The translations under genes and the position numbers were made by a program. 64,000 bases of DNA, from contig NZ_JAIQZB010000005.1 in assembly GCF_020164555.1 (NCBI RefSeq), forward strand, positions 62,001-126,000, written 5' to 3'. A model generated the notes under the pieces. That model was not told the DNA's origin. It was given only the letters and a program-made list of their open reading frames with translations, and searched no databases. Source of the stretch: Salegentibacter lacus. Lineage in GTDB: Bacteria > Bacteroidota > Bacteroidia > Flavobacteriales > Flavobacteriaceae. Shown here in pieces: positions 51,201 to 59,611 of this stretch (positions within the stretch are counted from its first letter, which is position 1; each line of letters starts with the position of its first letter).

Positions 51201-51596
51201 GTAAAAGAAATAACAACTTTTAAAAGCCTGATAGCTTTAAGTGATTCTAAGGGAAATTATAAATTTAAAGAATTACCCACCGAGGCTCAATTATCCAGTA
51301 TTCACGCGATCGAGCATTTAATTACGAAAGATGGAAGTAAATATTTTTTACTTGCAGGAAATGATTTCGATTTGAAACCGCAATTTGGCCGTTTAGATGC
51401 CAGTAAAGGCCTTCTTTTAAAGGTGAGTGAAAATGGGGTTATGGAAATTATATCCAATAAAAAGACTGGATTTACTGTAGAAGGTGAAGTAAAGCACATC
51501 AGGAAAATTTTGAATAAAAATGGTGAAATCTTTATTCTCGTAGCCATAAATAATCAGGAACCAAAAATCTTTAAGTTTGATGAGAAAGCACTTTAG
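48219..51596 (+). CDS. FG-GAP/VCBS repeat lipoprotein with ASPIC/UnbV domain, copy A
   Basis: A 1125-residue surface lipoprotein (lipobox FFNSC, Cys26). Two beta-propeller regions carry many calcium-type repeats such as DINNDGLPDIY, DYDGDGDLDVY, DLDNDGDLDLV and DFDNDGDIDLF, and between them lies an ASPIC/UnbV domain (about 520-610, NTFAIGSKALLYL... RGFQSSIDYSLTFGLG... IIWPD). Members of this CRTAC1-like group are widespread in Bacteroidota, next to SusCD, with unknown function, probably binding or scaffolding. The start is a TTG at 48219; no ATG precedes the signal peptide. The stop overlaps the next gene by 17 nt. Confidence 0.9.
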   Translation: MIKFNQHFSTLPALSLILVILFFNSCANDKQENEVKEENENKDALFFKMSSSETGINFENTITNTKEFNIFRYRNFYNGAGVGIGDINNDGLPDIYLTSNLGKNKLYLNKGDFKFEDITESSGTAGTKNWSTGVSFVDINHDGLLDIYVSNAGNIEGSDRKNELFINNGDLTFTEDAASYNLDENGFTTHAAFFDYDGDGDLDVYILNNSFIPVSSLGFDNKRDLRSEDWDLPEIFKGGGDKLLRNDNGKFTDVSEEAGIYGSLIGFGLGVTVGDVNNDQLPDLYISNDFYERDYLYINNGDGTFTEDIKNRVSHLSLSSMGADMADINNDARPEIFVTDMLPESDKRLKETSDFERFDIYKLKESRDFYHQFMQNTLQLNTGNNGFQEIAFHSNVAQTDWSWGALIFDMDNDGFKDIYVSNGIYHDLTNQDFMDFFANDILQEMVITGQKKEFDSILNEMPSNPISNYAFQNNADLTFDNKTQDWGLNEPSFSNGSAYADLDNDGDLDLVVNNVNQEVFIYKNRSSEKLGNNYLKLNLRGKGKNTFAIGSKALLYLNNQVLSQELIPSRGFQSSIDYSLTFGLGKTEKIDSLRIIWPDRTTQLVENPGINTTLELSQAEANSTYNPQQKKIQPVFSEVKMNLQAHKENNYIDYDYEGLISKMLSREGPALAVGDVNGDGNEDFYLGGAKGQSGVLYLQNNSGKFTDKKLDIFIADASFEDTYAVFADVNGDNKPDLIVGSGGNEANVDKEVFRSRIYLNQGNGNFKLSNLSLPNTGNNTAVIAPYDFDNDGDIDLFIGSRSVPGIFGINPKHQLLENDGKGNFKDLTDAKAYILNDLGMVTDASWEDTNSDGIKDLILSGDWMAPKILQNNGDSFKLIDTKLEEISGAWTSLSVLDINANENPDFILGNRGTNSFYQTSAENPVKVYINDFDNNGTIEQIFTRNINGRDVPIHLRRELAGQISAIKKQNLKFSEYATKSIDELFPTEIVENSIVKEITTFKSLIALSDSKGNYKFKELPTEAQLSSIHAIEHLITKDGSKYFLLAGNDFDLKPQFGRLDASKGLLLKVSENGVMEIISNKKTGFTVEGEVKHIRKILNKNGEIFILVAINNQEPKIFKFDEKAL

Positions 51597-54500
51597 CCTG
51601 ATATTTTTATTCATCTTTCTCGCCTCGTGTGAAAAAGAAAAATCTTCAGAAGATTTTCTCTTGGAAAACCTTCCGGCAGAAACTACGGGTCTATATTTTA
51701 GCAATGATCTTACCGAAACCAATGCCTTAAATATTTTAGATTATTTGTATTTCTATAATGGTGGCGGCGTTGCAGTTGGAGATATTAATAACGATGGCTT
51801 ACCCGATATTTACCTCACCGGTAACCAGGTTAAGAACAAACTTTTTCTCAACAAAGGGAACCTACAGTTTGAGGATATTACCGAAAAGGCAGGGGTTTCA
51901 GGATTGTCTGACTGGAATACTGGGGTGGTCATGGCCGATGTTAACGGGGATGGTTTTCTAGATATTTACGTTTGCGCCGTTTCGGGAATTAACGGTTTAA
52001 ACGGAAAAAACGAATTGTTCGTCAACAATGGCGATGGTACTTTTACTGAAAAAGCTGAAGAATTCGGACTTGATTTTCAGAACTATTCTTCCACGGCCGC
52101 TTTTTTTGATTTTGATAATGACGGCGATTTAGATATGTACCTTCTAAATCACGCCGTACACACGGTGAACACCTACGGCCCAGCCAATATTCGAAATAAA
52201 CGTATCGCCGAAAGTGGGGATAAACTTTTAAGAAATGATAACGGGAAGTTTGTTGATGTAAGCCAGGAAGCCGGCATTTACGGAGGTGCTAATGGCTACG
52301 GCCTTGGCCTCGCAACCGCTGATTTTAATAATGATGGATTTACCGATATCTATGTTAGTAATGATTTTCACGAAGATGATTATTATTATCTAAACAATGG
52401 AGACGGCACTTTTACCGAAACCCTAAAATCAAAATTTGGCCACGTAAGTCGGTTTTCTATGGGAAATGATGCTGCCGATGTTAATAACGACGGTTTTATA
52501 GATATTCTCACGTTGGATATGCTTCCCCAGGATGAAAAGGTTTTAAAAGCCTCTGTAAGCGACGATCCCCGGGATTTAGATAAACTAAAAACCGAAGAAT
52601 TGGGCTATCACTACCAGTATGCCAGAAATATGCTTCAAATAAATAAACAGGGAGAATATTTTCAGGAAACCGGGCTTTTGAGTGGTGTGGCCGCCACCGA
52701 TTGGAGCTGGGCTCCTTTATTTGCAGATTTTGACCAGGATGGCTTTCAGGACCTGTTTATAGCCACCGGCATTCCCAAACGTCCCAATGATCTAGATTAT
52801 ATAAAATACGTTTCCAGTAAACAGATTCAGAAAAAAATAAATAATACCCGTCTTGTAGATAATGAAGCTTTAGATATGATGCCTTCTGGAAAGGTCCATA
52901 ATTATGTTTTTAAAGGTTCTGACAGCCTCAATTTTAAAGATCAATCCGGTAAATGGATGGCGCGCGATTCTGTGATCTCTACAGGAATAGCTTATGCCGA
53001 TCTGGACCACGACGGTGATTTGGATATTGTGAGTAACAATATTGATGCAAATGCGAGTATTTATGTAAATCAATCTGATTCTACTTCAGCTTATTTAAAA
53101 TTATCCTTTAAACTGAAAACTGAAAATACCTTTGGAATTGGTACCAAAGCAATTGCCTGGCAGGATGGAAAAATGCAAACTCGCCAGCTTTATAACTCGA
53201 GAGGCTTTCAGTCTTCTTCAGAGCCTATTATCCATTTTGGGTTTCCGAAGAAAGAAAAATTAGATTCCCTGTTGATCATCTGGCCAGATAATACCTATCA
53301 AAAACAGGAAAAACTGGATTTAAATCAGCATTTAGTAATAATTCCAAACCAAAACGGCGATAGTATTGATTACAAAAAACTTTATCCTTCACCAAAACCC
53401 TGGTTTGAGAAAATCGATTCTCTACCCGGAATTACTTTTAATCACCGCGAAAACAGGTATACCGATTTTGACAGACAAAAACTGATACCTTATCAAATTT
53501 CAGACCGTGGGCCTGCGGTTGTTGTGGGAGATCTAAACGGGAATGGGTTAGATGATATCTACTTCGGAAATTCAAAATTTGAACCGGCAGAAATATACTT
53601 TCAACAGGAAAATACTTTTAAAAAGCAGTATTTTGAGCTGTTGGAAAAAGATGAAAAAACCGAAAATACTTCAGCCGTCATTGCCGATTTAAACCGGGAT
53701 AATAAAAATGAACTTTTAGTCACTTCCGGCGGTGGTGAATTTTATGGTGAGGCTGATGCATTACTGGATAAATTATATGCTCTTGAAAATGGGGAATTAA
53801 AAGCTAAAGAATTACCAAAATACTTTGAAAATACTTCGGTCGTAAAATTAGGCGATCTTGACGGCGATGGCGATCTGGATATTTTTGTTGGAGGCGCCGC
53901 GGTTTCCAACGATTTTGGGAAACTCCCTTCCTCCTATTTACTCATTAATGAAAATGGAGAATTCAGAATCCGGAAAAATTCTGAAATTGAAAAGGTGGGA
54001 ATGGTAACCGATGCGGTCTGGACCGATTTTGACGAAGATGGCCTTGAAGATTTGATCGTGGTTGGAGAATGGATGTCTCCGCAATTCTTTAGAAATAATA
54101 ACGGAACTTTAGAGAATGTTTCAAGAAATATACTGGACAAAAAGCTAAACGGGCTTTGGCAAAGCATTATTCCTTTTGATATAAATAACGACGGAAGAAT
54201 GGATTATTTACTCGGAAACTGGGGCTTGAACACTAAATTTCCGGCTTCAGCAGAATTTCCGCTAAAAATGTATTATTCAGATTTCGATAAAAACGGAAGC
54301 ACAGAAACAATTATAACTTATGCTAAAAACGAACAATATTATCCGGCAAATGGTCTCGATGAACTCGTAGGACAACTTTCCTATCTGCGAAAGAAATTTC
54401 CGGAGTATAAAGATTTCGCAGGAAAAACCATAGAAGATATTTTCGAAAAGGAAGTCCTGGAAGAAGCTAAATTACTGAAAGTGCATACAATGGCTTCAGG

Positions 54501-54846
54501 ATATTTGCTAAATAAGGATGGAAAGTTTATTTTTGAGCACTTTGAAAATGCATTGCAGGTTACACCAATTTTGGCATTTTTAAAAGCAGATTTTAATAAG
54601 GATACTCTGGAAGAAGTATTGGTTGCCGGAAATTATTTTGGAGTAACACCATATCATGGAAGGTTTGATGCCCTTGCGGGAAATATTATCACACAGAATG
54701 GTAAAATCCTTGAAGGCGTTGAACTTGGCCTGAATCTCACTCAGAAAAGCGTGAGAAGCCTTGATATTGTAACTTTCAAGGGAATTGATTATCTTATGGT
54801 AGGCATAAACAATGGCAAACCAGAATTTTACAAATTGAATAATTAA
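51580..54846 (+). CDS. FG-GAP/VCBS repeat lipoprotein with ASPIC/UnbV domain, copy B
   Basis: A 1088-residue paralogue of the preceding protein with the same order: signal peptide and lipobox (FLASC, Cys15), FG-GAP repeats (DINNDGLPDIYLTGN, DVNGDGFLDIY, DFDNDGDLDMY), ASPIC/UnbV domain (about 515-590, NTFGIGTKAIAW... RGFQSSSEPIIHFG) and a second propeller. ATG 51580 was taken over a TTG directly before it. The gene starts inside the last codons of copy A and ends directly at the haloperoxidase start, so three genes are translationally coupled. The two copies have diverged strongly outside the repeats, so they likely bind different partners. Confidence 0.9.
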   Translation: MRKHFSLIFLFIFLASCEKEKSSEDFLLENLPAETTGLYFSNDLTETNALNILDYLYFYNGGGVAVGDINNDGLPDIYLTGNQVKNKLFLNKGNLQFEDITEKAGVSGLSDWNTGVVMADVNGDGFLDIYVCAVSGINGLNGKNELFVNNGDGTFTEKAEEFGLDFQNYSSTAAFFDFDNDGDLDMYLLNHAVHTVNTYGPANIRNKRIAESGDKLLRNDNGKFVDVSQEAGIYGGANGYGLGLATADFNNDGFTDIYVSNDFHEDDYYYLNNGDGTFTETLKSKFGHVSRFSMGNDAADVNNDGFIDILTLDMLPQDEKVLKASVSDDPRDLDKLKTEELGYHYQYARNMLQINKQGEYFQETGLLSGVAATDWSWAPLFADFDQDGFQDLFIATGIPKRPNDLDYIKYVSSKQIQKKINNTRLVDNEALDMMPSGKVHNYVFKGSDSLNFKDQSGKWMARDSVISTGIAYADLDHDGDLDIVSNNIDANASIYVNQSDSTSAYLKLSFKLKTENTFGIGTKAIAWQDGKMQTRQLYNSRGFQSSSEPIIHFGFPKKEKLDSLLIIWPDNTYQKQEKLDLNQHLVIIPNQNGDSIDYKKLYPSPKPWFEKIDSLPGITFNHRENRYTDFDRQKLIPYQISDRGPAVVVGDLNGNGLDDIYFGNSKFEPAEIYFQQENTFKKQYFELLEKDEKTENTSAVIADLNRDNKNELLVTSGGGEFYGEADALLDKLYALENGELKAKELPKYFENTSVVKLGDLDGDGDLDIFVGGAAVSNDFGKLPSSYLLINENGEFRIRKNSEIEKVGMVTDAVWTDFDEDGLEDLIVVGEWMSPQFFRNNNGTLENVSRNILDKKLNGLWQSIIPFDINNDGRMDYLLGNWGLNTKFPASAEFPLKMYYSDFDKNGSTETIITYAKNEQYYPANGLDELVGQLSYLRKKFPEYKDFAGKTIEDIFEKEVLEEAKLLKVHTMASGYLLNKDGKFIFEHFENALQVTPILAFLKADFNKDTLEEVLVAGNYFGVTPYHGRFDALAGNIITQNGKILEGVELGLNLTQKSVRSLDIVTFKGIDYLMVGINNGKPEFYKLNN

Positions 54847-56181
54847 ATGAAAAAATACCTTTATTTTTTTATAAGCACACTGGTTTTAGCTTCTTGTTCC
54901 AAAGAAGAAAAATCTATTGTGGTTTCAGCTGAAAATTATCATCATACTGTAGACAAAATTACTGATATTATGGTGCACGATATTTTTTCGCCGCCGGTAG
55001 CCAGCCGGATTTACGCCTATTCTAACCTGGCCGCTTATCAGATAATGAGGCAGGAAAATAAAGACCTCATAGATTTTACTTCAAAATTCGAAGAATTACA
55101 AGCAATTCCGAAAGCAGATTCCACCGCCAATATTAACTTTAAGCTTGCAGCATTAGTTGCCAAAATGGAGATTGGAAAGAAATTAATATTTTCTGAAGAC
55201 TTGCTTACCTCTTACCGTGATAGTCTCTACACCGATTGGAAAAAAACAAATGAAGAGGAATTCAAAAGCTCCAAAGATTATGGCTTAGCCGTGGCACAAC
55301 ATCTTTCTAAATGGATAGATGAAGATAACTATAAAGAAACCCGTACTATGCCCAAATATTCGGTGTATAGCGACGATCCGGGGCGTTGGCAACCAACCCC
55401 ACCCTCTTATATGGATGGCATTGAGCCCCACTGGCCAAAAATAAGACCCTTTACTCTTGATTCTGCTTCTCAATTTAAACCGGCACCACATCCAGAATTT
55501 TCCTTGGAAAAAGGAACGGCGTTTTATGATGAGCTTATTGAAGTTTACGAGATAAAGAATGAAATGGAGAAAAAAGGAGATGAATCTGAAGAGATTAAAA
55601 TAGCCCAATTCTGGGATTGCAACCCTTATGTTTCTACCCAACGAGGCCATCTTATGTTTGCTACCAAAAAGATCACTCCCGGTGGCCACTGGATGGGGAT
55701 TTGCAAAATTGCTTCTAAGAAAGCAGCTTTGGATTTCGCTCAAAGCTCTTATGCATATACCGCAACTGCTATTGCGCTTGCCGATGGATTTATAAGTTGC
55801 TGGGATGAAAAATACAGTAGTAATTTGGTAAGACCTGAAACGCTTATTAATAAATATGTAGATGAAAACTGGAAACCAGTGCTACAAACACCTCCATTTC
55901 CGGAATATTCCAGCGGACACTCTGTTGTCTCCGGAGCAGCTTCTATAGTACTCACCAGAATTTTTGGAGAAGATTTTAACTTTAGGGATGACACCGAAGT
56001 AAAATATGGCTTACCTGTAAGATCTTTTGATTCCTTTGCCCAGGCAGCCAATGAAGCCGCTATAAGTAGATTGTATGGCGGAATTCATTACCGATCGGCA
56101 ATAGAAAATGGCATTGTTCAGGGTCGCAATCTCGGGACTCACGTAGTAGAAAACCTTAACCTGCAACCCCTCACCTACTAA
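54847..56181 (+). CDS. Vanadium-dependent haloperoxidase-like lipoprotein (PAP2 superfamily)
   Basis: A 444-residue lipoprotein (lipobox VLASC, Cys17) of the PAP2/vanadium-haloperoxidase superfamily. The vanadate/phosphate-binding set is complete: K-x6-RP (Lys322, Arg329), SGH (356-358, with His358) and SR-x5-H (Ser407, Arg408, His414). Either a halide-oxidising enzyme or a phosphatase could use this site; the soluble, non-membrane form and length favour the haloperoxidase-like branch. It starts on the base after the stop of copy B and is followed after 3 nt by the next gene. With FG-GAP/ASPIC proteins and SusCD this combination recurs in Bacteroidota, and its substrate is unknown. Confidence 0.88.
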   Translation: MKKYLYFFISTLVLASCSKEEKSIVVSAENYHHTVDKITDIMVHDIFSPPVASRIYAYSNLAAYQIMRQENKDLIDFTSKFEELQAIPKADSTANINFKLAALVAKMEIGKKLIFSEDLLTSYRDSLYTDWKKTNEEEFKSSKDYGLAVAQHLSKWIDEDNYKETRTMPKYSVYSDDPGRWQPTPPSYMDGIEPHWPKIRPFTLDSASQFKPAPHPEFSLEKGTAFYDELIEVYEIKNEMEKKGDESEEIKIAQFWDCNPYVSTQRGHLMFATKKITPGGHWMGICKIASKKAALDFAQSSYAYTATAIALADGFISCWDEKYSSNLVRPETLINKYVDENWKPVLQTPPFPEYSSGHSVVSGAASIVLTRIFGEDFNFRDDTEVKYGLPVRSFDSFAQAANEAAISRLYGGIHYRSAIENGIVQGRNLGTHVVENLNLQPLTY

Positions 56182-56184
56182 TTA

Positions 56185-57087
56185 ATGTCAAAAAAAATCT
56201 GGCTATTGCTTCTTTGTGGCATACCTGTGCTCTTTTTGCTTTGGTATTTTGTAATAAAGAATAATGATTACGCTATAACATTTGAAACTAAAGCACTACC
56301 CAGTGAAATAGTTTACCTGATTGACTCTCCTGTTTTCGATAAAATGCAGATTAATAATTCAGAAATCAAATCTAATTTTTCCCAGGTAATTCAGGATGCA
56401 CAATTAGGAGCAGAGTTCTATGATCTCAATTGGAATATTGAACCTAAGAATGATTCTATCACTAAAGTAAAACTCAGTGTAACCAATCAAAATAATTCGC
56501 TTAAAGATCGATTTTTATTGCTAATAGGCCAAAATGATTTTCAAAAGAAAATGAGAGATGAGATCGTATATTTTAAAGACGCTCTTACTACATATCTCGA
56601 ATTATATAAAGTGAAAATTGAAGGTAAAACAAGTTCCCCAAAAAATACCTGTGCCTGCATTACTACTGATAGTAAGGTAGATCAAAAAGCTTTCGAGATG
56701 ATGAAAACCATAGATATCCTTTCTAATTATATCCTGAATAATGATTTAGAGACCCTTGGAAGACCTAGAATACTCATCAATTCCTGGGATAAAAAAGCTG
56801 AAAATATAAATTTCAGTTTTTGTTTTCCTATTGCCGAAATGAAAACCTATCCGAAGGATTTATTAATTGAAATTAAAGAAATTCCTTCAGAAAAAGCTTT
56901 GAAAGCAAGCTTCCACGGCAATTATATGTTTTCACATAATGCCTGGTTGCATCTGATAAATTATGCCGAAAAACATAATATTGAAGTCAAGACTGAGAAT
57001 ATCCTGGAAGTTTTTCAGAATAACCCTCAACTAGGTGGAGACGAATCTCAATGGGAAGCTGAAATATACCTGCCTTTAGCAGAGTAA
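56185..57087 (+). CDS. Membrane-anchored protein with GyrI-like small-molecule-binding domain
   Basis: A 300-residue protein with one N-terminal membrane segment (IWLLLLCGIPVLFLLWYFV). The middle (about 30-150) looks like a helix-grip SRPBCC-type domain. The C-terminal 140 residues match the GyrI-like/AraC effector-binding fold: LIEIKEIPSEKALKASFHGNYMFSHNAWLHLINYAEKHNIEV followed by a terminal WEAEIYLPL strand. There is no HTH. Two Cys in CAC (about 153-155) stand out. It lies 3 nt after the haloperoxidase and ends the operon. The topology suggests a periplasmic or cytoplasmic ligand-binding domain tethered to the inner membrane. Confidence 0.75.
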   Translation: MSKKIWLLLLCGIPVLFLLWYFVIKNNDYAITFETKALPSEIVYLIDSPVFDKMQINNSEIKSNFSQVIQDAQLGAEFYDLNWNIEPKNDSITKVKLSVTNQNNSLKDRFLLLIGQNDFQKKMRDEIVYFKDALTTYLELYKVKIEGKTSSPKNTCACITTDSKVDQKAFEMMKTIDILSNYILNNDLETLGRPRILINSWDKKAENINFSFCFPIAEMKTYPKDLLIEIKEIPSEKALKASFHGNYMFSHNAWLHLINYAEKHNIEVKTENILEVFQNNPQLGGDESQWEAEIYLPLAE

Positions 57088-57130
57088 AACTTTAGGACTA
57101 AACCTTATTTTAAGGACTAACCTAAAATAA

Positions 57131-57164
57131 AAAAACCTCGCAGTTTAAATTCTGTGAGGTTTTT
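57131..57164. terminator. Bidirectional terminator between the convergent operons
   Basis: AAAAACCTCGCAG (57131-57143) pairs with CTGTGAGGTTTTT (57152-57164), one G-U pair, 8-nt loop. It lies between the GyrI-like gene and the gluconate-dehydrogenase-subunit-3 gene. Confidence 0.88.
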
Positions 57165-57209
57165 CAGTTAAAGCGAAGTATTGAAATTAACTTGTTTTAA
57201 GAATAAAAA

Positions 57210-57854
57210 CTAAAGGGACATTGCTTTACCGCCACCCAATTCGTCTACGGGACCACAAGGAATATATTCTCCAGGAATTGGATCGTACCACATGACTTCT
57301 TCACCAATTTCTTCACTGGTTTTGTAAGCCCATATTCCCATATCACGTACCTCCTGTAAATAAGCTAAGGAACCGGCATCTGGGTCTAAAGTTATTTTTT
57401 GATCTCTATCCTGTGGATCCTGGGTTGCTGTATTTCTTTTAGCGATTTCATCTCTTTCTGCAGGTGTGGCTTTAAGATATTTCGCTACAATTTGCTCATA
57501 TTCCTCTAAACTACCTTCGCCTTCTTCTTTACCAAATTCATTTTTAAAAGCTCTGGAAAACGCATCAGCAGACTGTTTGAAATTCTCCTGTCTATTTTCG
57601 TGAGCTACTTGTTCCATATAAGAATCTATGAATTCAGCAATATTTAACTCTTCCGCTCCGGGAGTATCGGTTTTAGGTAGAATAACTTCTAAAATCTGCT
57701 TTAATGCAAAACCATTAGAAGCACTTAAAAAAGTTGGCTCCCAATTATAGGTAGGATCGTTTTTACAGCTTTGTAAAAGGTTTAAAGTAGTGGGACCTAC
57801 AATAATAGCTCCCGCTCCAAGTCCTATGTTTCTTAATGCCTGTCTTCTATTCAT
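57210..57854 (-). CDS. Gluconate 2-dehydrogenase subunit 3 family protein (Tat lipoprotein)
   Basis: The small subunit of FAD-dependent sugar/alcohol dehydrogenases, needed for export and folding of the GMC partner. The 214-residue protein has a twin-arginine signal (MNRRQALRNIGLGAGAIIVG) followed by LLQSC, a possible lipobox at Cys30, so it may be a Tat-exported lipoprotein. The mature part has the helical family signature (LKQILEVILPKTDTPGAEELNIAEFIDSYM). It starts 11 nt after the stop of the GMC gene and is translated with it. Co-folded with the GMC protein, it would carry it through the Tat pathway to the periplasm. Confidence 0.9.
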   Translation of the reverse strand: MNRRQALRNIGLGAGAIIVGPTTLNLLQSCKNDPTYNWEPTFLSASNGFALKQILEVILPKTDTPGAEELNIAEFIDSYMEQVAHENRQENFKQSADAFSRAFKNEFGKEEGEGSLEEYEQIVAKYLKATPAERDEIAKRNTATQDPQDRDQKITLDPDAGSLAYLQEVRDMGIWAYKTSEEIGEEVMWYDPIPGEYIPCGPVDELGGGKAMSL

Positions 57855-57865
57855 AATCCTTTTTT

Positions 57866-59569
57866 TTAAGCGTTAGATTTTTTAAAATTCTTAGAAGCAT
57901 GGTCTGCAGCTCTTGCCGTCATAGCCATATAAGTTAAAGACGGGTTCTGGCAACCTGCAGAGGTCATAAAAGAACCATCAGTAACATATACATTGGGAAC
58001 AGCGTGTACCTGATTATTTCCGTTTAATACCGAAGTTTCTGGATCTCTTCCCATACGGGCAGTTCCCATTTCGTGAATTCCAAGTCCGGGAGCTCCTAAA
58101 TAATCATAAGGCTGAATATCTTTAAAGCCACCCTTCTCTAACATTGCAACCGCTTGTTCTACCATATCTTTTCTCATTTTCAGTTCATTTTCTTTGAACT
58201 CGGCATCAAAAGTTACAGTTGGTAAACCCCACTCATCGGTTTTATCATAATCAAGGGTCATTTTGTTTTCGTGATAAGGTAAAGTTTCACCAAAGCCCAT
58301 AAGTCCCATAGTCCAGCCTCCGGGCTTAACAATTGCTTCTTTCAATTCTTTTCCATAAGAAGCTTCAGCTATTGTTTCACTCCAGTCTCCACGACCAGCA
58401 CCACCCTGGTAACCATAACCACGGATAAAACCTAGATCATCGCTTCCTTTTATATTTCTAAAACGGGGTAAGTAAATTCCGTTAGGTTTTCTTCCTTTAT
58501 AATATTGATCTTCAAAACCATCGTATTTAGCAGAAGCTCCAGCACGAAAATGGTGGTCCATTACATTATGTCCAAGTTCTCCACTATCGTTCCCCATGCC
58601 ATCTTCAAACCTATCAGATTTTGATTGCATTAGGATACTTGTAGAAGCAATTGCAGAAGCACAAAGGAAAATCACATTGGCTTTAAATTCTATTTCCTCT
58701 TTAGTTTCAGCATCTATAACTTTTACGCCTGTAGCCAGTTTGGTTTCAGGATCGTAAATAACCTGGTTTACCACAGAATTGGGTCTCAAAGTCATATTTC
58801 CAGTCTTCTCGGCTGCTGGTAAAGTAGAGGAGTTACTGCTAAAGTAAGCTCCGTAAGGACAACCTCTAATACAACGGTTTCTATACTGGCAGTTAGAACG
58901 GCCTTCAAATTCTTTATCCCCCGTGAGGTGAGCCACCCTTCCAGCGGTTAAAACACGACCATCTGTAAAGCTTTCGGCCATACTTTTTTTAAGGTGGTCT
59001 TCAACACAATTAAGCGGCATTTGCGGGAGGAATTTACCATCGGGTAATTGGCTAAGGCCAAGATTTTCACCGCTAACACCTATATAAGATTCTACATAAT
59101 CATACCAGGGTGCAATATCTTTATATCGAATTGGCCAATCTACTCCGTGACCGTCATTTTTATTGGCAGCAAAGTCCAAATCACTCAAGCGGTAGCTATG
59201 ACGTCCCCACATAATAGATCTACCGCCTACGTGGTAACCACGCATCCAGTCAAATCTTTTGGTTTCATTGTAAGGGTGTTTAATATCATCTACAAACCAA
59301 TGTGCACTCGCTTTATTGGTAGTATAACCGGTACGGGATTGCTTTTGCTGGCGTTTTTCTTCTTCCCTTGTCAATTGTCCTTTAAACTTATAATCCCAGG
59401 GATCATCGTTCATTGTAGGATAATCTTCAATATGCTTTACCATACGCCCCCGTTCAAGAACCAGGGTTTTAAATCCTTTTTCACTAAGCTCCTTCGCGGC
59501 CCAACCACCGCTAATTCCTGTACCTACGACTATTGCATCGTAAGTGTCATTTTCATAATAATTGCTCAC
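57866..59569 (-). CDS. GMC-family FAD-dependent dehydrogenase (sugar/glucoside oxidation)
   Basis: A 567-residue FAD enzyme. The dinucleotide motif VVGTGISGGWAAKELSEKGF is at residues 14-33, and the C-terminal catalytic pair is His499 (HEMGTARMG) and Asn542 (CQNPSLTYMA). Cysteines at 227, 233 and 237 form C-x5-C-x3-C, the spacing of iron-sulfur ligands in the catalytic subunit of bacterial FAD-glucose and glucoside 3-dehydrogenases. It has no signal of its own and presumably rides with the Tat-bearing subunit 3. The start is GTG (59567-59569); a -7 box lies at 59612-59619. No cytochrome subunit is in the window. Confidence 0.9.
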   Translation of the reverse strand: MSNYYENDTYDAIVVGTGISGGWAAKELSEKGFKTLVLERGRMVKHIEDYPTMNDDPWDYKFKGQLTREEEKRQQKQSRTGYTTNKASAHWFVDDIKHPYNETKRFDWMRGYHVGGRSIMWGRHSYRLSDLDFAANKNDGHGVDWPIRYKDIAPWYDYVESYIGVSGENLGLSQLPDGKFLPQMPLNCVEDHLKKSMAESFTDGRVLTAGRVAHLTGDKEFEGRSNCQYRNRCIRGCPYGAYFSSNSSTLPAAEKTGNMTLRPNSVVNQVIYDPETKLATGVKVIDAETKEEIEFKANVIFLCASAIASTSILMQSKSDRFEDGMGNDSGELGHNVMDHHFRAGASAKYDGFEDQYYKGRKPNGIYLPRFRNIKGSDDLGFIRGYGYQGGAGRGDWSETIAEASYGKELKEAIVKPGGWTMGLMGFGETLPYHENKMTLDYDKTDEWGLPTVTFDAEFKENELKMRKDMVEQAVAMLEKGGFKDIQPYDYLGAPGLGIHEMGTARMGRDPETSVLNGNNQVHAVPNVYVTDGSFMTSAGCQNPSLTYMAMTARAADHASKNFKKSNA

Positions 59570-59611
59570 TGTCTTGTAGTTAATTAATAATTTAGTTAAT
59601 CGAATCCCTCC

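Noticed and set aside
48219-54846. The two FG-GAP genes considered as one gene split by a frameshift
   Set aside because: Each has its own signal peptide, lipobox, ASPIC domain and normal family length.
59048-59587. A 179-codon open frame on the plus strand opposite the GMC dehydrogenase gene
   Set aside because: It is fully antisense to a gene with complete FAD and catalytic motifs, has low-complexity hydrophobic composition, and shows no family signature.
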